Part shown: in pieces, positions 1-9,151 of the stretch | Position numbering within the stretch: position 1 is the first letter of the stretch | Layout of the letters: each line of letters opens with the position of its first letter | Origin: Flavobacterium sp. HSC-32F16 | Lineage (GTDB): Bacteria > Bacteroidota > Bacteroidia > Flavobacteriales > Flavobacteriaceae | DNA: 64,000 bases | NCBI RefSeq assembly: GCF_024171645.1 | Contig: NZ_JALKAC010000001.1 | Span: forward strand, 930,001-994,000 | Direction of reading: 5' to 3' | Position numbers and translations under genes: made by a program | Notes under the pieces: model-generated | Seen by the model: the letters and a program-made list of their open reading frames with translations, nothing else | Database searches by the model: none | Told to the model about the DNA's origin: nothing

Positions 1-621
1 TGGGTTTTAAATCACAATCCTATAAAAGATTTCCGTCCGTATAAAGTAGGAAGCAATATCGAAAAAGGAATGGAAATTCCGGAAGGAGCGCCAAAATCTG
101 TTGTAGAAATGATTTTCATTTACAAAGTAAACGGTGTTGACAAAGAATTCACCGAAAAAGATTTAATGAATATTCCTGAAGGAGCAACGTTTGTTGACCG
201 AAAAGATAAAGTAATTTCAGAAGGTTATGTGCCGCCAATTCATGATTTTACAATGACCAAAGACGATTCTGATTATAAAGAAGAATTACTAAAAGAACCT
301 AAATTATTAGTTTTTGTAACGTATGATCTAACTAAATCTGAACCAGCCGGAATGAAAAAATTGGCTAAAGTTACTGCAGATGCCAAAGCAAAAGGTTACA
401 AAGTTATTGCCATGACAGCTTCTGGAGCTGATGAAATTGCAAAAGCTAAAAAAGAATACAATTTAAATGTTGATTTTTATTTTTGTGATGCTACAACTTT
501 AAAAACAATCGAAAGAGCAAATCCAAGCATTGTTGTAATACAAAAAGGAACTGTTGTTCAAAAACTACATTATAACGATGTTGATGATTTAAAATTATCA
601 GACGTAGCTTATAGTCTTTAA
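1..621 (+). CDS. C-terminal part of a BT_3928/DoxX-family protein (5' truncated by window edge)
   Basis: The reading frame is open from base 1, so the first ATG in the frame (70) is internal and the gene is cut by the window edge. The visible 206 residues have a thioredoxin-fold look (alternating strands and helices, such as LLVFVTYDL and VDFYFCDATTLKTIE) but no CxxC. In Bacteroidota this C-terminal module follows a four-helix DoxX membrane domain in the BT_3928 family, whose genes often lie just upstream of tpiA, as here. It is probably an inner-membrane protein of unknown biochemical role. The family call rests on context plus fold impression and is moderately sure. A hairpin terminator follows the stop codon. 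Confidence 0.6.
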   Translation, partial: WVLNHNPIKDFRPYKVGSNIEKGMEIPEGAPKSVVEMIFIYKVNGVDKEFTEKDLMNIPEGATFVDRKDKVISEGYVPPIHDFTMTKDDSDYKEELLKEPKLLVFVTYDLTKSEPAGMKKLAKVTADAKAKGYKVIAMTASGADEIAKAKKEYNLNVDFYFCDATTLKTIERANPSIVVIQKGTVVQKLHYNDVDDLKLSDVAYSL

Positions 622-641
622 GAAACACTATTATACTTATT

Positions 642-692
642 AAAGAGCACCAATATTCTAATTTTATTTAGATATATTGGTGCTCTTTTTTA
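642..692 (+). terminator. Rho-independent terminator
   Basis: Arms AAAGAGCACCAATAT and ATATTGGTGCTCTTT pair across an AT-rich loop and end in a T tract. It separates the DoxX-type gene from the next membrane-protein gene. Confidence 0.85.
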
Positions 693-741
693 AACAGTAA
701 AACCAATTAAAAAAAATTCTAAATTAAACCGTTTCAGATCT

Positions 742-1968
742 ATGATTGCAAAATTACTAAGAGCATTAAGCAGACTGTTTTTTTCAAATCCTTTACTGTT
801 TCTATTTGTATCAGCATTGCTTATTTACATTATTTACGATACTTATATTAGAGTGACTTCTGGCAGTCATTTAATTCCTATAAATATTTTAGCATTAATA
901 GCCGGCGTAATTTTTGAGAGTAAAAGAATTACAAAAAGATGGATTATTGTAGTGCTAATCGGGATAGTATCTTTTCTTTTTGCGTTTGGTTTTTTATACG
1001 TTATAGCCGATTCAGGTTTAAATAAAAGATATAATCCTTTTGACATTTTTAATATCAGCATTCGCATATGGCCTCTAATTTTTCTTGTATTGTACTTTAT
1101 CTTCTCACTCCTGTTTTACAAGTATAGAATAATTCCCAAATTAACAGAAGGCATAACTTTACTTCAATCTATAGCTGTTATTTATTGGGTTATTGATTAT
1201 GGTTTCATTTCAAGTACTAATTTGCTTATGAAGACATTTCTGGTAATTGGTTTACTTTTTTCTTTATTCTCTATTTTTCATGCTTTTACGAAAACTCATT
1301 TATCAAATACTCACAAACTTATTCTGAGTATTTGGAGTTCTATTATTATGCTGCTTTTTGCTTTAGATAATCTTCATCTAATTAATCAGCCTGCACCAGT
1401 TGAAAATACAGCTAACCTATTGAAAATTCTTTATCTTGGTCTGCAATATTTTCTCTTAGGTATTTCAAGTATTTATATTATTCAAAACTTTATTATGTTG
1501 TTTCGTTTCTTGCCTCGCCCCTGGAAATTCTTCAATTCAAAGTATTTCAACAGTGTAAGAAAACTCAAGGACGATCATATTAATCGATATTCAGATGAGC
1601 AGGTTCCTGCAGTTCATTCCTTAATTTGTATACTTTTTATAGGCACAGTTTTCTTCTTGAACTATTATTATCAAATGGTTCCCAAACAATTTATAATCTG
1701 GATGGCATTTGTAACCTTTCCGTTTATTGTAATTGTCTATAATTATCTTATTGGTAAAAAAAATTATGCCTATCTTCTAGTCTTTTTTCTATTTATGTCC
1801 TGCCAAAATAAAGCAGAAAAAATTCAGAAAATCAATTCTCAAAACATTCAATTAAATGAAGTCGTTTCCGATTTAACTTCGGAACAAATTGAAAAAATAA
1901 AATATATTCAGAAGGCTTTTGCCGAAGTTGACAAAAGCAATAAGTTAGAATATTTATTGTTTAGATAA
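742..1968 (+). CDS. Multi-pass membrane protein of unknown function with lipoprotein-like tail
   Basis: A 408-residue protein with about nine hydrophobic segments, so an inner-membrane protein; I recognise no catalytic motif. The first ~330 residues are helical membrane segments with short loops. The C-terminus is odd: a last hydrophobic stretch ends in FLFMSCQNKAEK, which reads like a lipoprotein signal (lipobox cysteine) followed by a charged tail of ~65 residues. This may be a natural last transmembrane helix plus soluble tail, or the relic of a fusion with a downstream lipoprotein gene. The next gene starts 27 bp later on the same strand, so the two may be cotranscribed. No function is assigned. 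Confidence 0.6.
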   Translation: MIAKLLRALSRLFFSNPLLFLFVSALLIYIIYDTYIRVTSGSHLIPINILALIAGVIFESKRITKRWIIVVLIGIVSFLFAFGFLYVIADSGLNKRYNPFDIFNISIRIWPLIFLVLYFIFSLLFYKYRIIPKLTEGITLLQSIAVIYWVIDYGFISSTNLLMKTFLVIGLLFSLFSIFHAFTKTHLSNTHKLILSIWSSIIMLLFALDNLHLINQPAPVENTANLLKILYLGLQYFLLGISSIYIIQNFIMLFRFLPRPWKFFNSKYFNSVRKLKDDHINRYSDEQVPAVHSLICILFIGTVFFLNYYYQMVPKQFIIWMAFVTFPFIVIVYNYLIGKKNYAYLLVFFLFMSCQNKAEKIQKINSQNIQLNEVVSDLTSEQIEKIKYIQKAFAEVDKSNKLEYLLFR

Positions 1969-1995
1969 AAAACCATTTTACAATAACTAGAAACC

Positions 1996-2664
1996 ATGAA
2001 ACAATTTCAAAAAATATTCTTTGCTTTTTTATCAACTATTTTAGTAAACTACACAGCTTTCAGCCAGGAAAAGAAAGCGAATCAAGGTGAAAGATATATA
2101 TTCTTTTTCCACAATAAATTTGTGGAGGAAAATGATCTAAATGTTGCTCATCCTGAATATGGAAAAGCCGAATACAATGAAATTGTAAACTCTTTCAAAA
2201 AAGATAATTTTATTGTTTTCAGTGAAAAAAGAAAGACAAACACCAATGCTTCTGATTACGCAGAAAAAGTAGTAAAACAAATTAAAAAACTGCTGAAAAA
2301 AGGCGTTTCTCCTAACAAAATAACCGTAATTGGAACTTCAAAAGGAGGCTATATTGCACAATATGTTTCGACTTATTTAGCAAATCCAAATGTCAATTTT
2401 GTTTTTATTGGAAGTTTTAGAGATGTCGATATCGAAGAAATTCCAGATATTAATTTCTGCGGTAATATTTTGACTATTTATGAAAAATCTGACATTTATG
2501 GTGTTTCGGCTGTTAGAAGAAAAGAAACTTCAAAACTAAAAATAAATCATTTTAAGGAAGTTGAATTGAATACCAATTTAAAACATGGTTTTCTATATAA
2601 AGCTTCTGATGAATGGATTGTTCCGTGCAAAAAATGGGCAGATGAAAATTATGAACTGAATTAA
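1996..2664 (+). CDS. Secreted alpha/beta-hydrolase fold protein
   Basis: A 222-residue protein with a clear N-terminal signal peptide (about 24 residues, ending near AFSQEKK), so periplasmic or surface-exposed. The nucleophile elbow is GTSKGG (Gly-x-Ser-x-Gly), preceded by strand VTVIGTS and followed by a helix, as in alpha/beta hydrolases. A conserved-looking KHGF near the C-terminus probably supplies the catalytic histidine. At 222 residues it is a minimal version of the fold without a lid domain. The substrate cannot be read from the sequence. A strong terminator hairpin follows. Confidence 0.65.
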   Translation: MKQFQKIFFAFLSTILVNYTAFSQEKKANQGERYIFFFHNKFVEENDLNVAHPEYGKAEYNEIVNSFKKDNFIVFSEKRKTNTNASDYAEKVVKQIKKLLKKGVSPNKITVIGTSKGGYIAQYVSTYLANPNVNFVFIGSFRDVDIEEIPDINFCGNILTIYEKSDIYGVSAVRRKETSKLKINHFKEVELNTNLKHGFLYKASDEWIVPCKKWADENYELN

Positions 2665-2685
2665 AAAAATTACAAATAAAATCCA

Positions 2686-2724
2686 GAAAGCTTTCAATAT
2701 TTTAATTTTATTGAAAGCTTTTTT
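2686..2724 (+). terminator. Rho-independent terminator
   Basis: AAAGCTTTCAATA pairs with TATTGAAAGCTTT and is followed by a T run. It ends the hydrolase transcript. The AT-rich gap from here to 2922 shows nothing else I can support. Confidence 0.8.
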
Positions 2725-2922
2725 CATTAATATCTGACGTTTTTTTGCTCTAAAAATCAATCTCCAAACTAAAAATTAAATCATTTTTTGAACTCAAAAA
2801 AAACGTATTCAAAAAACTATGGGATTTCACACCCAACTATTACGATTTCATTCTCGTTTTTCTAACCAAAAACTGCTGTTTTGTTACAAAATAAACGAGT
2901 CTTCAAATTTTGTTAATCTGCA

Positions 2923-2952
2923 TTTGGCTTTCAATTTGTTTGTTTAACTTTG
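2923..2952 (+). promoter_or_regulatory. Bacteroidota-type promoter for the TlpA-like gene
   Basis: TTTG at 2923-2926 and TAACTTTG at 2945-2952 match the -33 TTTG / -7 TAnnTTTG consensus of the Bacteroidota primary sigma factor, with an 18-bp spacer. The box overlaps a possible TTG start at 2950, so translation must begin at the ATG at 2971. Confidence 0.75.
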
Positions 2953-2970
2953 TTGAAAATCACTAATTCT

Positions 2971-3465
2971 ATGAAACAAATAGCTTTAATCTTTATTGCA
3001 TTTATAACCTTTTCATGTTCGCAAGCTCAGAAAACGAGTTTTTCTAAAGAAGCTTTATCAGAAAAATTATTAACCCTTGATGGAGATCAGGTTACTTTTA
3101 AAAATATTTTAAAAAAATACAAAGGAAAAACTTTGGTTATTGAAGTTTGGGCTTCTTGGTGTGGCGACTGTGTAAAAGCAATGCCAAAACTAAAAGAACT
3201 ACAAGCTAACAATTCTGATGTTTCTTATTTATTCCTGTCTGCAGACAAGACTGCTGAAAAATGGAAAGCAGGAATCGAAAAACACGAATTAAAAGGCGAT
3301 CATTTTATGATGAACGACGGTATGAAAGGTGTTTTTGGAAAAGCAATCGATCTGGATTGGATTCCGAGATATATTATCGTTGACAAAACCGGAAAAATCG
3401 TTTTATACCGTGCCATAGAAACGGATTTTGACAAGATCAATGAAACTTTAAAAGGTTTAAAATAA
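2971..3465 (+). CDS. TlpA/ResA-like thioredoxin-fold lipoprotein
   Basis: A 164-residue protein beginning at the ATG just after the promoter. The N-terminus (MKQIALIFIAFITFSCSQ) is a lipoprotein signal with a lipobox cysteine. The redox motif WASWCGDCVKAMPKL (a WCxxC active site with Gly-Asp between the cysteines) and the later cis-proline region IPRYIIVD are typical of TlpA/ResA-like periplasmic oxidoreductases. It probably reduces or shuttles disulfides in exported proteins, though the natural partner is unknown. It precedes tpiA by 78 bp, with a weak hairpin between them, and is probably transcribed from its own promoter. Confidence 0.85.
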   Translation: MKQIALIFIAFITFSCSQAQKTSFSKEALSEKLLTLDGDQVTFKNILKKYKGKTLVIEVWASWCGDCVKAMPKLKELQANNSDVSYLFLSADKTAEKWKAGIEKHELKGDHFMMNDGMKGVFGKAIDLDWIPRYIIVDKTGKIVLYRAIETDFDKINETLKGLK

Positions 3466-3543
3466 TTACAAAAATATCAAAGTCAAATAATCATTTATTT
3501 TTTGACTTTACTTCAATAAAACAAAAAAATAAAAACTACCAAA

Positions 3544-4296
3544 ATGAGAAAAAAAATTGTTGCAGGAAACTGGAAAATGCATAAAAATGCAGAACAAACT
3601 GAAGAATTACTAAGTGAATTAATCACTAAAATCCCAGCTCAAACAACTGCACAAGTAATTGTTGCGCCAACATTTGTAAACTTACAAGCTGCTGCTGCAA
3701 AATTAAAAAACACAACTATCGGCGTTTCTGCCCAAAACGTTCACCAGGCTGAAGGCGGTGCTTTTACAGGAGAAATTTCTGCTGATATGTTAACAAGCAT
3801 TGGCGTTAATACAGTGATTTTAGGACACTCTGAGCGCAGAGCTATTTTTAACGAAACTGATGCTTTAATTGCTGACAAAGTTGATACTGCTTTGAAACAT
3901 GATATGACTGTAATTTTCTGTTTTGGAGAAGAATTAAAAGATCGTCAATCTGGAAATCATTTCAATATTGTGGAAAACCAATTGCGTGACGGAATATTCC
4001 AGATTGCAAAAGAATCTTGGTCTAAAGTTGTTTTAGCTTACGAACCTGTTTGGGCTATCGGAACTGGAGAAACAGCTTCTCCGGAACAAGCACAAGAAAT
4101 GCACGAATTTATTAGAGAAACTATCCGCAAAGCTTTTGGAGCTGAAATCGCTGATGAAGTTTCTATTTTATATGGTGGTTCTGTTAAACCAGAAAATGCG
4201 AAAGAAATCTTCTCTAAACCAGATGTAGACGGTGGTTTAATTGGAGGTGCTGCTTTAAAAGCAGATGATTTCTTAGCTATCGTTACTGCTATTTAA
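3544..4296 (+). CDS. tpiA: Triosephosphate isomerase
   Basis: A full-length 250-residue TIM-barrel enzyme that interconverts dihydroxyacetone phosphate and glyceraldehyde 3-phosphate in cytosolic glycolysis and gluconeogenesis. The catalytic lysine lies in GNWKMH, the catalytic histidine in LGHSERR, and the catalytic glutamate with the flexible loop in YEPVWAIGTG. The phosphate-binding segment is LYGGSVKPEN followed by GLIGGAAL near the C-terminus. It sits between a thioredoxin-like lipoprotein gene and a strong bidirectional terminator. Confidence 0.98.
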   Translation: MRKKIVAGNWKMHKNAEQTEELLSELITKIPAQTTAQVIVAPTFVNLQAAAAKLKNTTIGVSAQNVHQAEGGAFTGEISADMLTSIGVNTVILGHSERRAIFNETDALIADKVDTALKHDMTVIFCFGEELKDRQSGNHFNIVENQLRDGIFQIAKESWSKVVLAYEPVWAIGTGETASPEQAQEMHEFIRETIRKAFGAEIADEVSILYGGSVKPENAKEIFSKPDVDGGLIGGAALKADDFLAIVTAI

Positions 4297-4320
4297 TTTT
4301 AGATTTTGAAATCCCTATAA

Positions 4321-4350
4321 AAAAAGCGTTCGCATAGCGAACGCTTTTTT
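4321..4350 (+). terminator. Bidirectional terminator between tpiA and the convergent gene
   Basis: A perfect 13-bp stem, AAAAAGCGTTCGC with GCGAACGCTTTTT and a 3-nt loop, with A/T tracts on both sides. It can stop tpiA on the plus strand and the minus-strand gene ending at 4376. Confidence 0.9.
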
Positions 4351-4375
4351 TATATCCTTCGGCTTTCGGCTAAAT

Positions 4376-6685
4376 TTAATTAATAAATGATCCCAAAAGC
4401 GGACAATTATACTTTTTAAATGTTGGTGTAGATTTATAAATAGAATAAAAATTAATCAGCTCTTTCCCTGCTGTAAACGGATTTTTTTCTTCTTCTTGGG
4501 CAGAAATTAAATCGGCGTAATGATTGTAATAATTACATTCAAAAATCATTAAACTTGCCATTGCTTTCTCGTTATTGTTTTTAGACAATTTGAGAGCCTT
4601 CTTGTAATATATTTTAGCCATTTTAAGGTTGTAATAATTTCCGTTTTGGAATTTCTTTTCTTTCTCTGTATTATCGCCGTAAACATAATCTATGTAAGAG
4701 TCGCCTGAACTCCAGTCATAGGCAGTCATCATCCAGGAATTCCCCAAATACGATACATTAAAATAAGCGTGTGCCAATTGCAGATTACTGCTTGCTGTAT
4801 TTTGTTTTTTTAACTGAATTAATTTGGCTATAAATTCTGTTTTATTAAAACGATAATCGAATTTGCGTTCTTTATCATTTTGAAGAATTTTAGGCGTAAA
4901 CGGATTTTCGTTTAAGTAATTTTTATACTCATAATTCTTTTCCCAAAAATCCTGAGGCATGCTTGAGAATGTTTCGTAAGCCAGTTCCAAATTATTATTT
5001 CTAAAAGCAATTGTTCCTTTTAAATCCTTATAATAATTAATATTTGGAGCAATTGTTCCTGAACAAAGGTATTTTTCGAAAGGCGTTTTATCTCTTTTTT
5101 GCTGTAAAGCCATTAAAAGGTCAATATCTTTTACAGACGCATTTCTGTCAAAATATCCTATATAGCTAAAAAAGTACTGATTGCTGTAAGCCGAATATCC
5201 TCCTTCATTTTTAATATCTGATTTCATAGAAAGCAAACCTGCTGAAACAACATCTCCTTTTTGGAGAAATTCATTACTTGCGATTCGGTACAAACTATAT
5301 AAATTTTTAAATAGTCCGTTATCTGTTTCTACCAGATTTTCAACTGAATTAAAATAAGTATAAAGCTGATTCTGATTTTTTTCATCTTTTAAATTATCTT
5401 GTTTTAAAGAAACCAATGCCAATTGAATATTCTTTTGCATTTGTATTGAGGGGTTTGCTTTATCAGAAATCATACTGGTATATTTTTTCCCTTCATCAAT
5501 TTGATCATCAATAAAACAAAGCTGGGCAATTGCTGCGGTGATATACTCTTTTTGTTCTCCAGAGGTTTTTTCGCGAATAGAAATCAGGAAATATTCTAAT
5601 TCTCTCAAATATAAAATATCCTTATTGAAGTTCTCGTCTTTCGCTTTAGCGTAATTCCCGTACCAATCTGTATCGCTAAAAGTTATAGATGGCGTTCCAT
5701 TATTAGTATATTGAGGCGTAAAAATCCAATCTTCGAGCTTGTTTACTTCTCTCCCAATCAAAAAACTTAAAAATAAACTATTCGGGCTTAGTTCATAAAT
5801 TTCTTTAATCGACTTTAAATCCGGTGCAGGATTTCGAAGACTTTTAATAGACAGAATAACACTTTTTTCTTCATCATTTTGTGCCAAAGCCAAAGTCTCA
5901 TCAATATATTTCCAGTTATAATGCTGTAAAACGGCAAATGATTTTTCTTCGCAGGTATTAAAAACTTTGCTTAATAAATAATTTTGCAAAGGCAGATTAT
6001 CAATACATAAAGCATTATAATACAATGCCCAGGGTTTCAGGATAGTTTTATTATCTTTAGCAAAATAGGTATCATATAATCGAATAACATCTTGCTTTTG
6101 CAGAGCATAAAAATAATAACGCAGTGTTAAAAAAGCATAACGTTGTTTTAAAAATGAATCTTTTGATGTCTTTATTTTTTTTTCAAGATCAAAAGTATCT
6201 GCCGGTTCATAGTGGTTATATTTATTTCCTATCTGTCCCCATGATTCCCATTTTGAAGGCTCGTTTTGGTTGTATTCGAGCTTTTTAGCCAGCAAAATAT
6301 AATTTAAAAAAGCTTTGTTTTTAGGAAGCAATAAAACTTCAACAAAAGTATTTTTATCAAATACACTTTTCAAAGTTTCGTTTTCAAAAGCAGTTTGAAA
6401 TTGTTCAGAATCTGTTTCATACAAAATGACACGAACATCATTTGTGTCTATATTGTTTCCTAATTTTTTCTTCCATTCTAAACAATTCAATTCCTGATCA
6501 ACACCCGAAATAGTATTTACTGCATAATAATTATCTGCCGAGTAATAAAATGGCGTAAGTTTAAAAAAACCTTCTCTTTGGGCTTTAAACAAGGCTAAAC
6601 GACTTGTTTCTGGAGAAACGCTCCATCCGCAGGCAAAAGATAACTGAACGCTTAAAACTAATAGTAAACTGCTAAAAGCGCGCAT
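4376..6685 (-). CDS. Large secreted protein of unknown function, probably helical-repeat
   Basis: The frame opens at 6712, but the better start is the ATG at 6685, which gives a clean signal peptide (MRAFSSLLLVLSVQLSFACG) and a mature protein of about 750 residues. It overlaps the upstream gene's 3' end by 14 bp, indicating translational coupling. The body is rich in Tyr, Asn, Leu and Lys, with helix pairs resembling a TPR-like solenoid (for example near KMAKIYYKKALKLSKNNNE). I recognise no enzyme motif. Its tight link to the gene at 6672-7805 suggests the two act together in the envelope. Confidence 0.65.
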   Translation of the reverse strand: MRAFSSLLLVLSVQLSFACGWSVSPETSRLALFKAQREGFFKLTPFYYSADNYYAVNTISGVDQELNCLEWKKKLGNNIDTNDVRVILYETDSEQFQTAFENETLKSVFDKNTFVEVLLLPKNKAFLNYILLAKKLEYNQNEPSKWESWGQIGNKYNHYEPADTFDLEKKIKTSKDSFLKQRYAFLTLRYYFYALQKQDVIRLYDTYFAKDNKTILKPWALYYNALCIDNLPLQNYLLSKVFNTCEEKSFAVLQHYNWKYIDETLALAQNDEEKSVILSIKSLRNPAPDLKSIKEIYELSPNSLFLSFLIGREVNKLEDWIFTPQYTNNGTPSITFSDTDWYGNYAKAKDENFNKDILYLRELEYFLISIREKTSGEQKEYITAAIAQLCFIDDQIDEGKKYTSMISDKANPSIQMQKNIQLALVSLKQDNLKDEKNQNQLYTYFNSVENLVETDNGLFKNLYSLYRIASNEFLQKGDVVSAGLLSMKSDIKNEGGYSAYSNQYFFSYIGYFDRNASVKDIDLLMALQQKRDKTPFEKYLCSGTIAPNINYYKDLKGTIAFRNNNLELAYETFSSMPQDFWEKNYEYKNYLNENPFTPKILQNDKERKFDYRFNKTEFIAKLIQLKKQNTASSNLQLAHAYFNVSYLGNSWMMTAYDWSSGDSYIDYVYGDNTEKEKKFQNGNYYNLKMAKIYYKKALKLSKNNNEKAMASLMIFECNYYNHYADLISAQEEEKNPFTAGKELINFYSIYKSTPTFKKYNCPLLGSFIN

Positions 6686-7805
6686 AATAATTGGAGATAT
6701 TTTCGGTTCCATAATCGTTTATGTATTTTTTATCAAAAGAGAAAAAAGTCACTTTTGTTTGATCATCAATTTTAATTTTGCTTTTAATGGTAGAAATCAT
6801 TTTATTGAGTTCGCTGTCTGAAATTTTTTCGATTCTAATTTCGTCTCCATTTCGCAAATACGTCTGTCCAACTAAAATATCATCTTGCAAAACATATTTG
6901 CCATCAGTTGTTTTCTTTACTTTACTAGTATCTCTTATTAATTCGTAATCAGACAAAATTCCTTTAAACTGATTTCCTCTAAAAGCTACCGCCCAGCTGT
7001 ACAACGGCAACGCGATATCTAATTTAAGTTTATAATCACTGTGAGTTATATATTGTGCTAATTCTTCGCTTGTGCCAATAGAGTTTTTGGTTTGCAAATC
7101 ATCTGGTTTTGTAATATTATAACACATTAACAAACCTTTATCTACGGGAGGAATTCCGGCTTTTGAAGCATATTTATACTGCCAAAGCCTGATTGTTGCC
7201 GTTATTTTTGAAGATGGAAACTGATTTTTAATTTGTTTTAAAAGATAAAAATAGTTCTTCTGAGATTTTTCAGTCCAGTCACAATCAATCAGAATTTCTT
7301 TAAAACCGACCTTTAGTTTTGCTGATTCGATAGATTTTACTGAATCATAATTTAATCGTTTGTAATTTTCCTGTTTATAGTAGTCTTTTGGATATACAAT
7401 ATTCGAAGCCAGAGTTTCTGCCTTTCTATCATTCATCTTTTTTCCAATCTGTTTTATGCGTTCTGCCATCCTTACGGCAAGGCTGTCCAGCTGTTCCGTA
7501 TCAGACTTCAAAACCACTTCATTCGTAATAAAAATACTTGGCGTAATTTCCGGATTACTTTTATTGAGTGAAATATCCCAAATAGTAGCAACAGGCAGAG
7601 GCTGTTTTGAATAGGCGTTATAATCAACATCAAAAAATCGGACATACATGTGTTTTATATCTAAATTTTTAACCAGAGAATCTTCTTCTTCCTGAAAATA
7701 GAGACTGGTTTTCCAATAACAGAAGGAACGAATTACTTCGTGTTCATTTTTACGGCTTCCAGAGCTTAAAATGACAAAAAGCAGAACAAAAAAAACATTT
7801 TTCAT
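6672..7805 (-). CDS. Secreted protein, probable TIM-barrel hydrolase-like, unknown function
   Basis: A 377-residue protein with an N-terminal signal sequence (MKNVFFVLLFVILSSGS). The middle has beta-strand motifs reminiscent of glycosidase-like TIM barrels: EILIDCDWTEKS, KITATIRLWQYKY, then GLLMCYNI and LDIALPLYSW. Acidic residues on strand ends (DCDW) fit a GH18-like architecture, but I cannot place the catalytic pair. It is the first gene of a two-gene minus-strand operon with the large protein downstream. The AT-rich gap to 7,897 would hold its promoter. A divergent non-catalytic barrel is equally possible. Confidence 0.55.
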   Translation of the reverse strand: MKNVFFVLLFVILSSGSRKNEHEVIRSFCYWKTSLYFQEEEDSLVKNLDIKHMYVRFFDVDYNAYSKQPLPVATIWDISLNKSNPEITPSIFITNEVVLKSDTEQLDSLAVRMAERIKQIGKKMNDRKAETLASNIVYPKDYYKQENYKRLNYDSVKSIESAKLKVGFKEILIDCDWTEKSQKNYFYLLKQIKNQFPSSKITATIRLWQYKYASKAGIPPVDKGLLMCYNITKPDDLQTKNSIGTSEELAQYITHSDYKLKLDIALPLYSWAVAFRGNQFKGILSDYELIRDTSKVKKTTDGKYVLQDDILVGQTYLRNGDEIRIEKISDSELNKMISTIKSKIKIDDQTKVTFFSFDKKYINDYGTENISNYYARF

Positions 7806-7897
7806 AATACTAAAAAACTTACAAATTATAAATCAAAATTAGTATTAAAATTTATAACAATATGATTTATTTATGAACAATTTCTGCTTTGTATTCT

Positions 7898-7905
7898 TAC
7901 CTTTG
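7898..7905 (+). promoter_or_regulatory. -7 box (TACCTTTG) for prmA
   Basis: TACCTTTG matches TAnnTTTG and lies 16 bp before the ATG at 7921. The in-frame ATG at 7873 lies upstream of this box and so would not be on the transcript; this decides the prmA start. Confidence 0.65.
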
Positions 7906-7920
7906 CAAAAAATTTTATTT

Positions 7921-8754
7921 ATGTCGAATATATATTTAGGATATCATTTTACGATTGAGCCAAAAGAACTTGGATCAGAAATTTTAGTGGCTGAATTAGG
8001 CGAAAAAGCATTTGAAAGTTTTACAGAAACTGAGAATGGAATTTCTGCTTTTGTGAAGAAAGATTTATGGGATGAGAATATTCTGGATGATATTTATATT
8101 TTACAATCTGAGGAGTTTAAAATTGAATATACAATTGAAGAAATCGATCAGGTAAACTGGAACGAAGAATGGGAAAAGAATTTTGAGCCAATTGATGTTG
8201 ACGGAAAATGCCACGTTCGCGCTCCTTTTCACGAAAAAACAGATGCTGAATTTGATATTGTAATCGAACCAAAAATGAGTTTTGGAACCGGTCATCATGA
8301 AACCACACACATGATGATTCAGCATTTATTAGAAATGGATGTGAAAGGTTTAAAAACGCTTGACATGGGATGCGGAACAGCAATTCTTGCTATTTTAGCC
8401 GAAATGAAAGGTGCTGAACCAATCGATGCGATTGACATTGACAACTGGTGTTATTTGAATTCTATTGAAAATGCAGAACGCAATAATTGCAAACACATCT
8501 CCGTTTACGAAGGCGACGCTGCTTTATTGGCAGGAAAAAAATATGATTTGATTATTGCTAATATCAACAGAAACATTTTGTTAAACGATATGCAGGTTTA
8601 TGTTGATAGTTTAAATCCAAAAGGAATTATATTGTTCAGCGGTTTTTATGAAGAAGATATTCCATTTATCGATGCTTCGTGCACTGAAAAAGGTTTAACG
8701 TATGTTAAAAAACTTCAAAGAAACAACTGGGTTTCATTAAAATACGTAAATTAG
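7921..8754 (+). CDS. prmA: Ribosomal protein L11 methyltransferase
   Basis: A SAM-dependent enzyme that trimethylates ribosomal protein L11 in the cytoplasm. From the ATG at 7921 the protein has 277 residues. An N-terminal L11-recognition domain is followed by the methyltransferase core. The diagnostic PrmA segment is KMSFGTGHHETTHMM, the SAM-binding Gly-rich loop is LDMGCGTAILAI, the acidic strand is DAIDIDNW, and motif IV is IIANINRNIL. clpS follows after 37 bp, an arrangement common in Flavobacteriaceae. Confidence 0.95.
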   Translation: MSNIYLGYHFTIEPKELGSEILVAELGEKAFESFTETENGISAFVKKDLWDENILDDIYILQSEEFKIEYTIEEIDQVNWNEEWEKNFEPIDVDGKCHVRAPFHEKTDAEFDIVIEPKMSFGTGHHETTHMMIQHLLEMDVKGLKTLDMGCGTAILAILAEMKGAEPIDAIDIDNWCYLNSIENAERNNCKHISVYEGDAALLAGKKYDLIIANINRNILLNDMQVYVDSLNPKGIILFSGFYEEDIPFIDASCTEKGLTYVKKLQRNNWVSLKYVN

Positions 8755-8791
8755 TTATTAGCAATTACAACGGTACAAAAAACGAAAAAAA

Positions 8792-9067
8792 ATGAGTACT
8801 AAAGAAAAAGTAAGAGAAAAAGTTCGCGAGAAAGAAGCGACCGCATTCAATAACGAGATCATTGTGTACAACGACGACGTAAACACTTTTGATCATGTAA
8901 TTGATACCTTAATGCGCGTGTGTGATCACACATCTGAACAAGCAGAACAATGTTCCTTAATTGTACATTACAACGGAAAATGCACTGTAAAAACAGGGCC
9001 AATAGATAAATTAAAACCTCAATGTACACAGCTTTTGGAAGCCGGACTTAGTGCCGAAATTGTTTAA
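8792..9067 (+). CDS. clpS: ATP-dependent Clp protease adaptor ClpS
   Basis: A 91-residue adaptor that binds ClpA/ClpC-type chaperones and hands over N-degron substrates. The core motif YNDDVNTFDHVIDTLMRVC matches the ClpS substrate pocket (the Asn-Asp pair before Thr-Phe-xx-Val), and CDHTSEQAEQCSLIVHYNGKC follows the family pattern. The N-terminus is a charged, flexible extension with the repeat KVREKVREKE, as is usual for ClpS arms. It is probably cotranscribed with prmA and ends at a strong hairpin. Confidence 0.95.
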   Translation: MSTKEKVREKVREKEATAFNNEIIVYNDDVNTFDHVIDTLMRVCDHTSEQAEQCSLIVHYNGKCTVKTGPIDKLKPQCTQLLEAGLSAEIV

Positions 9068-9080
9068 TTTACCCATAATT

Positions 9081-9131
9081 AAAAACGCATTCTATTTTGT
9101 TTTATACTAAACTGAATAGAATGCGTTTTCA
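9081..9131 (+). terminator. Terminator after clpS
   Basis: AAAACGCATTCTATT pairs with AATAGAATGCGTTTT. A related hairpin with the same CATTCTATTTT arm occurs again at 9676-9727, on the other side of the broken gene. Confidence 0.85.
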
Positions 9132-9151
9132 TTTCAAAAAAACTGAAATAA

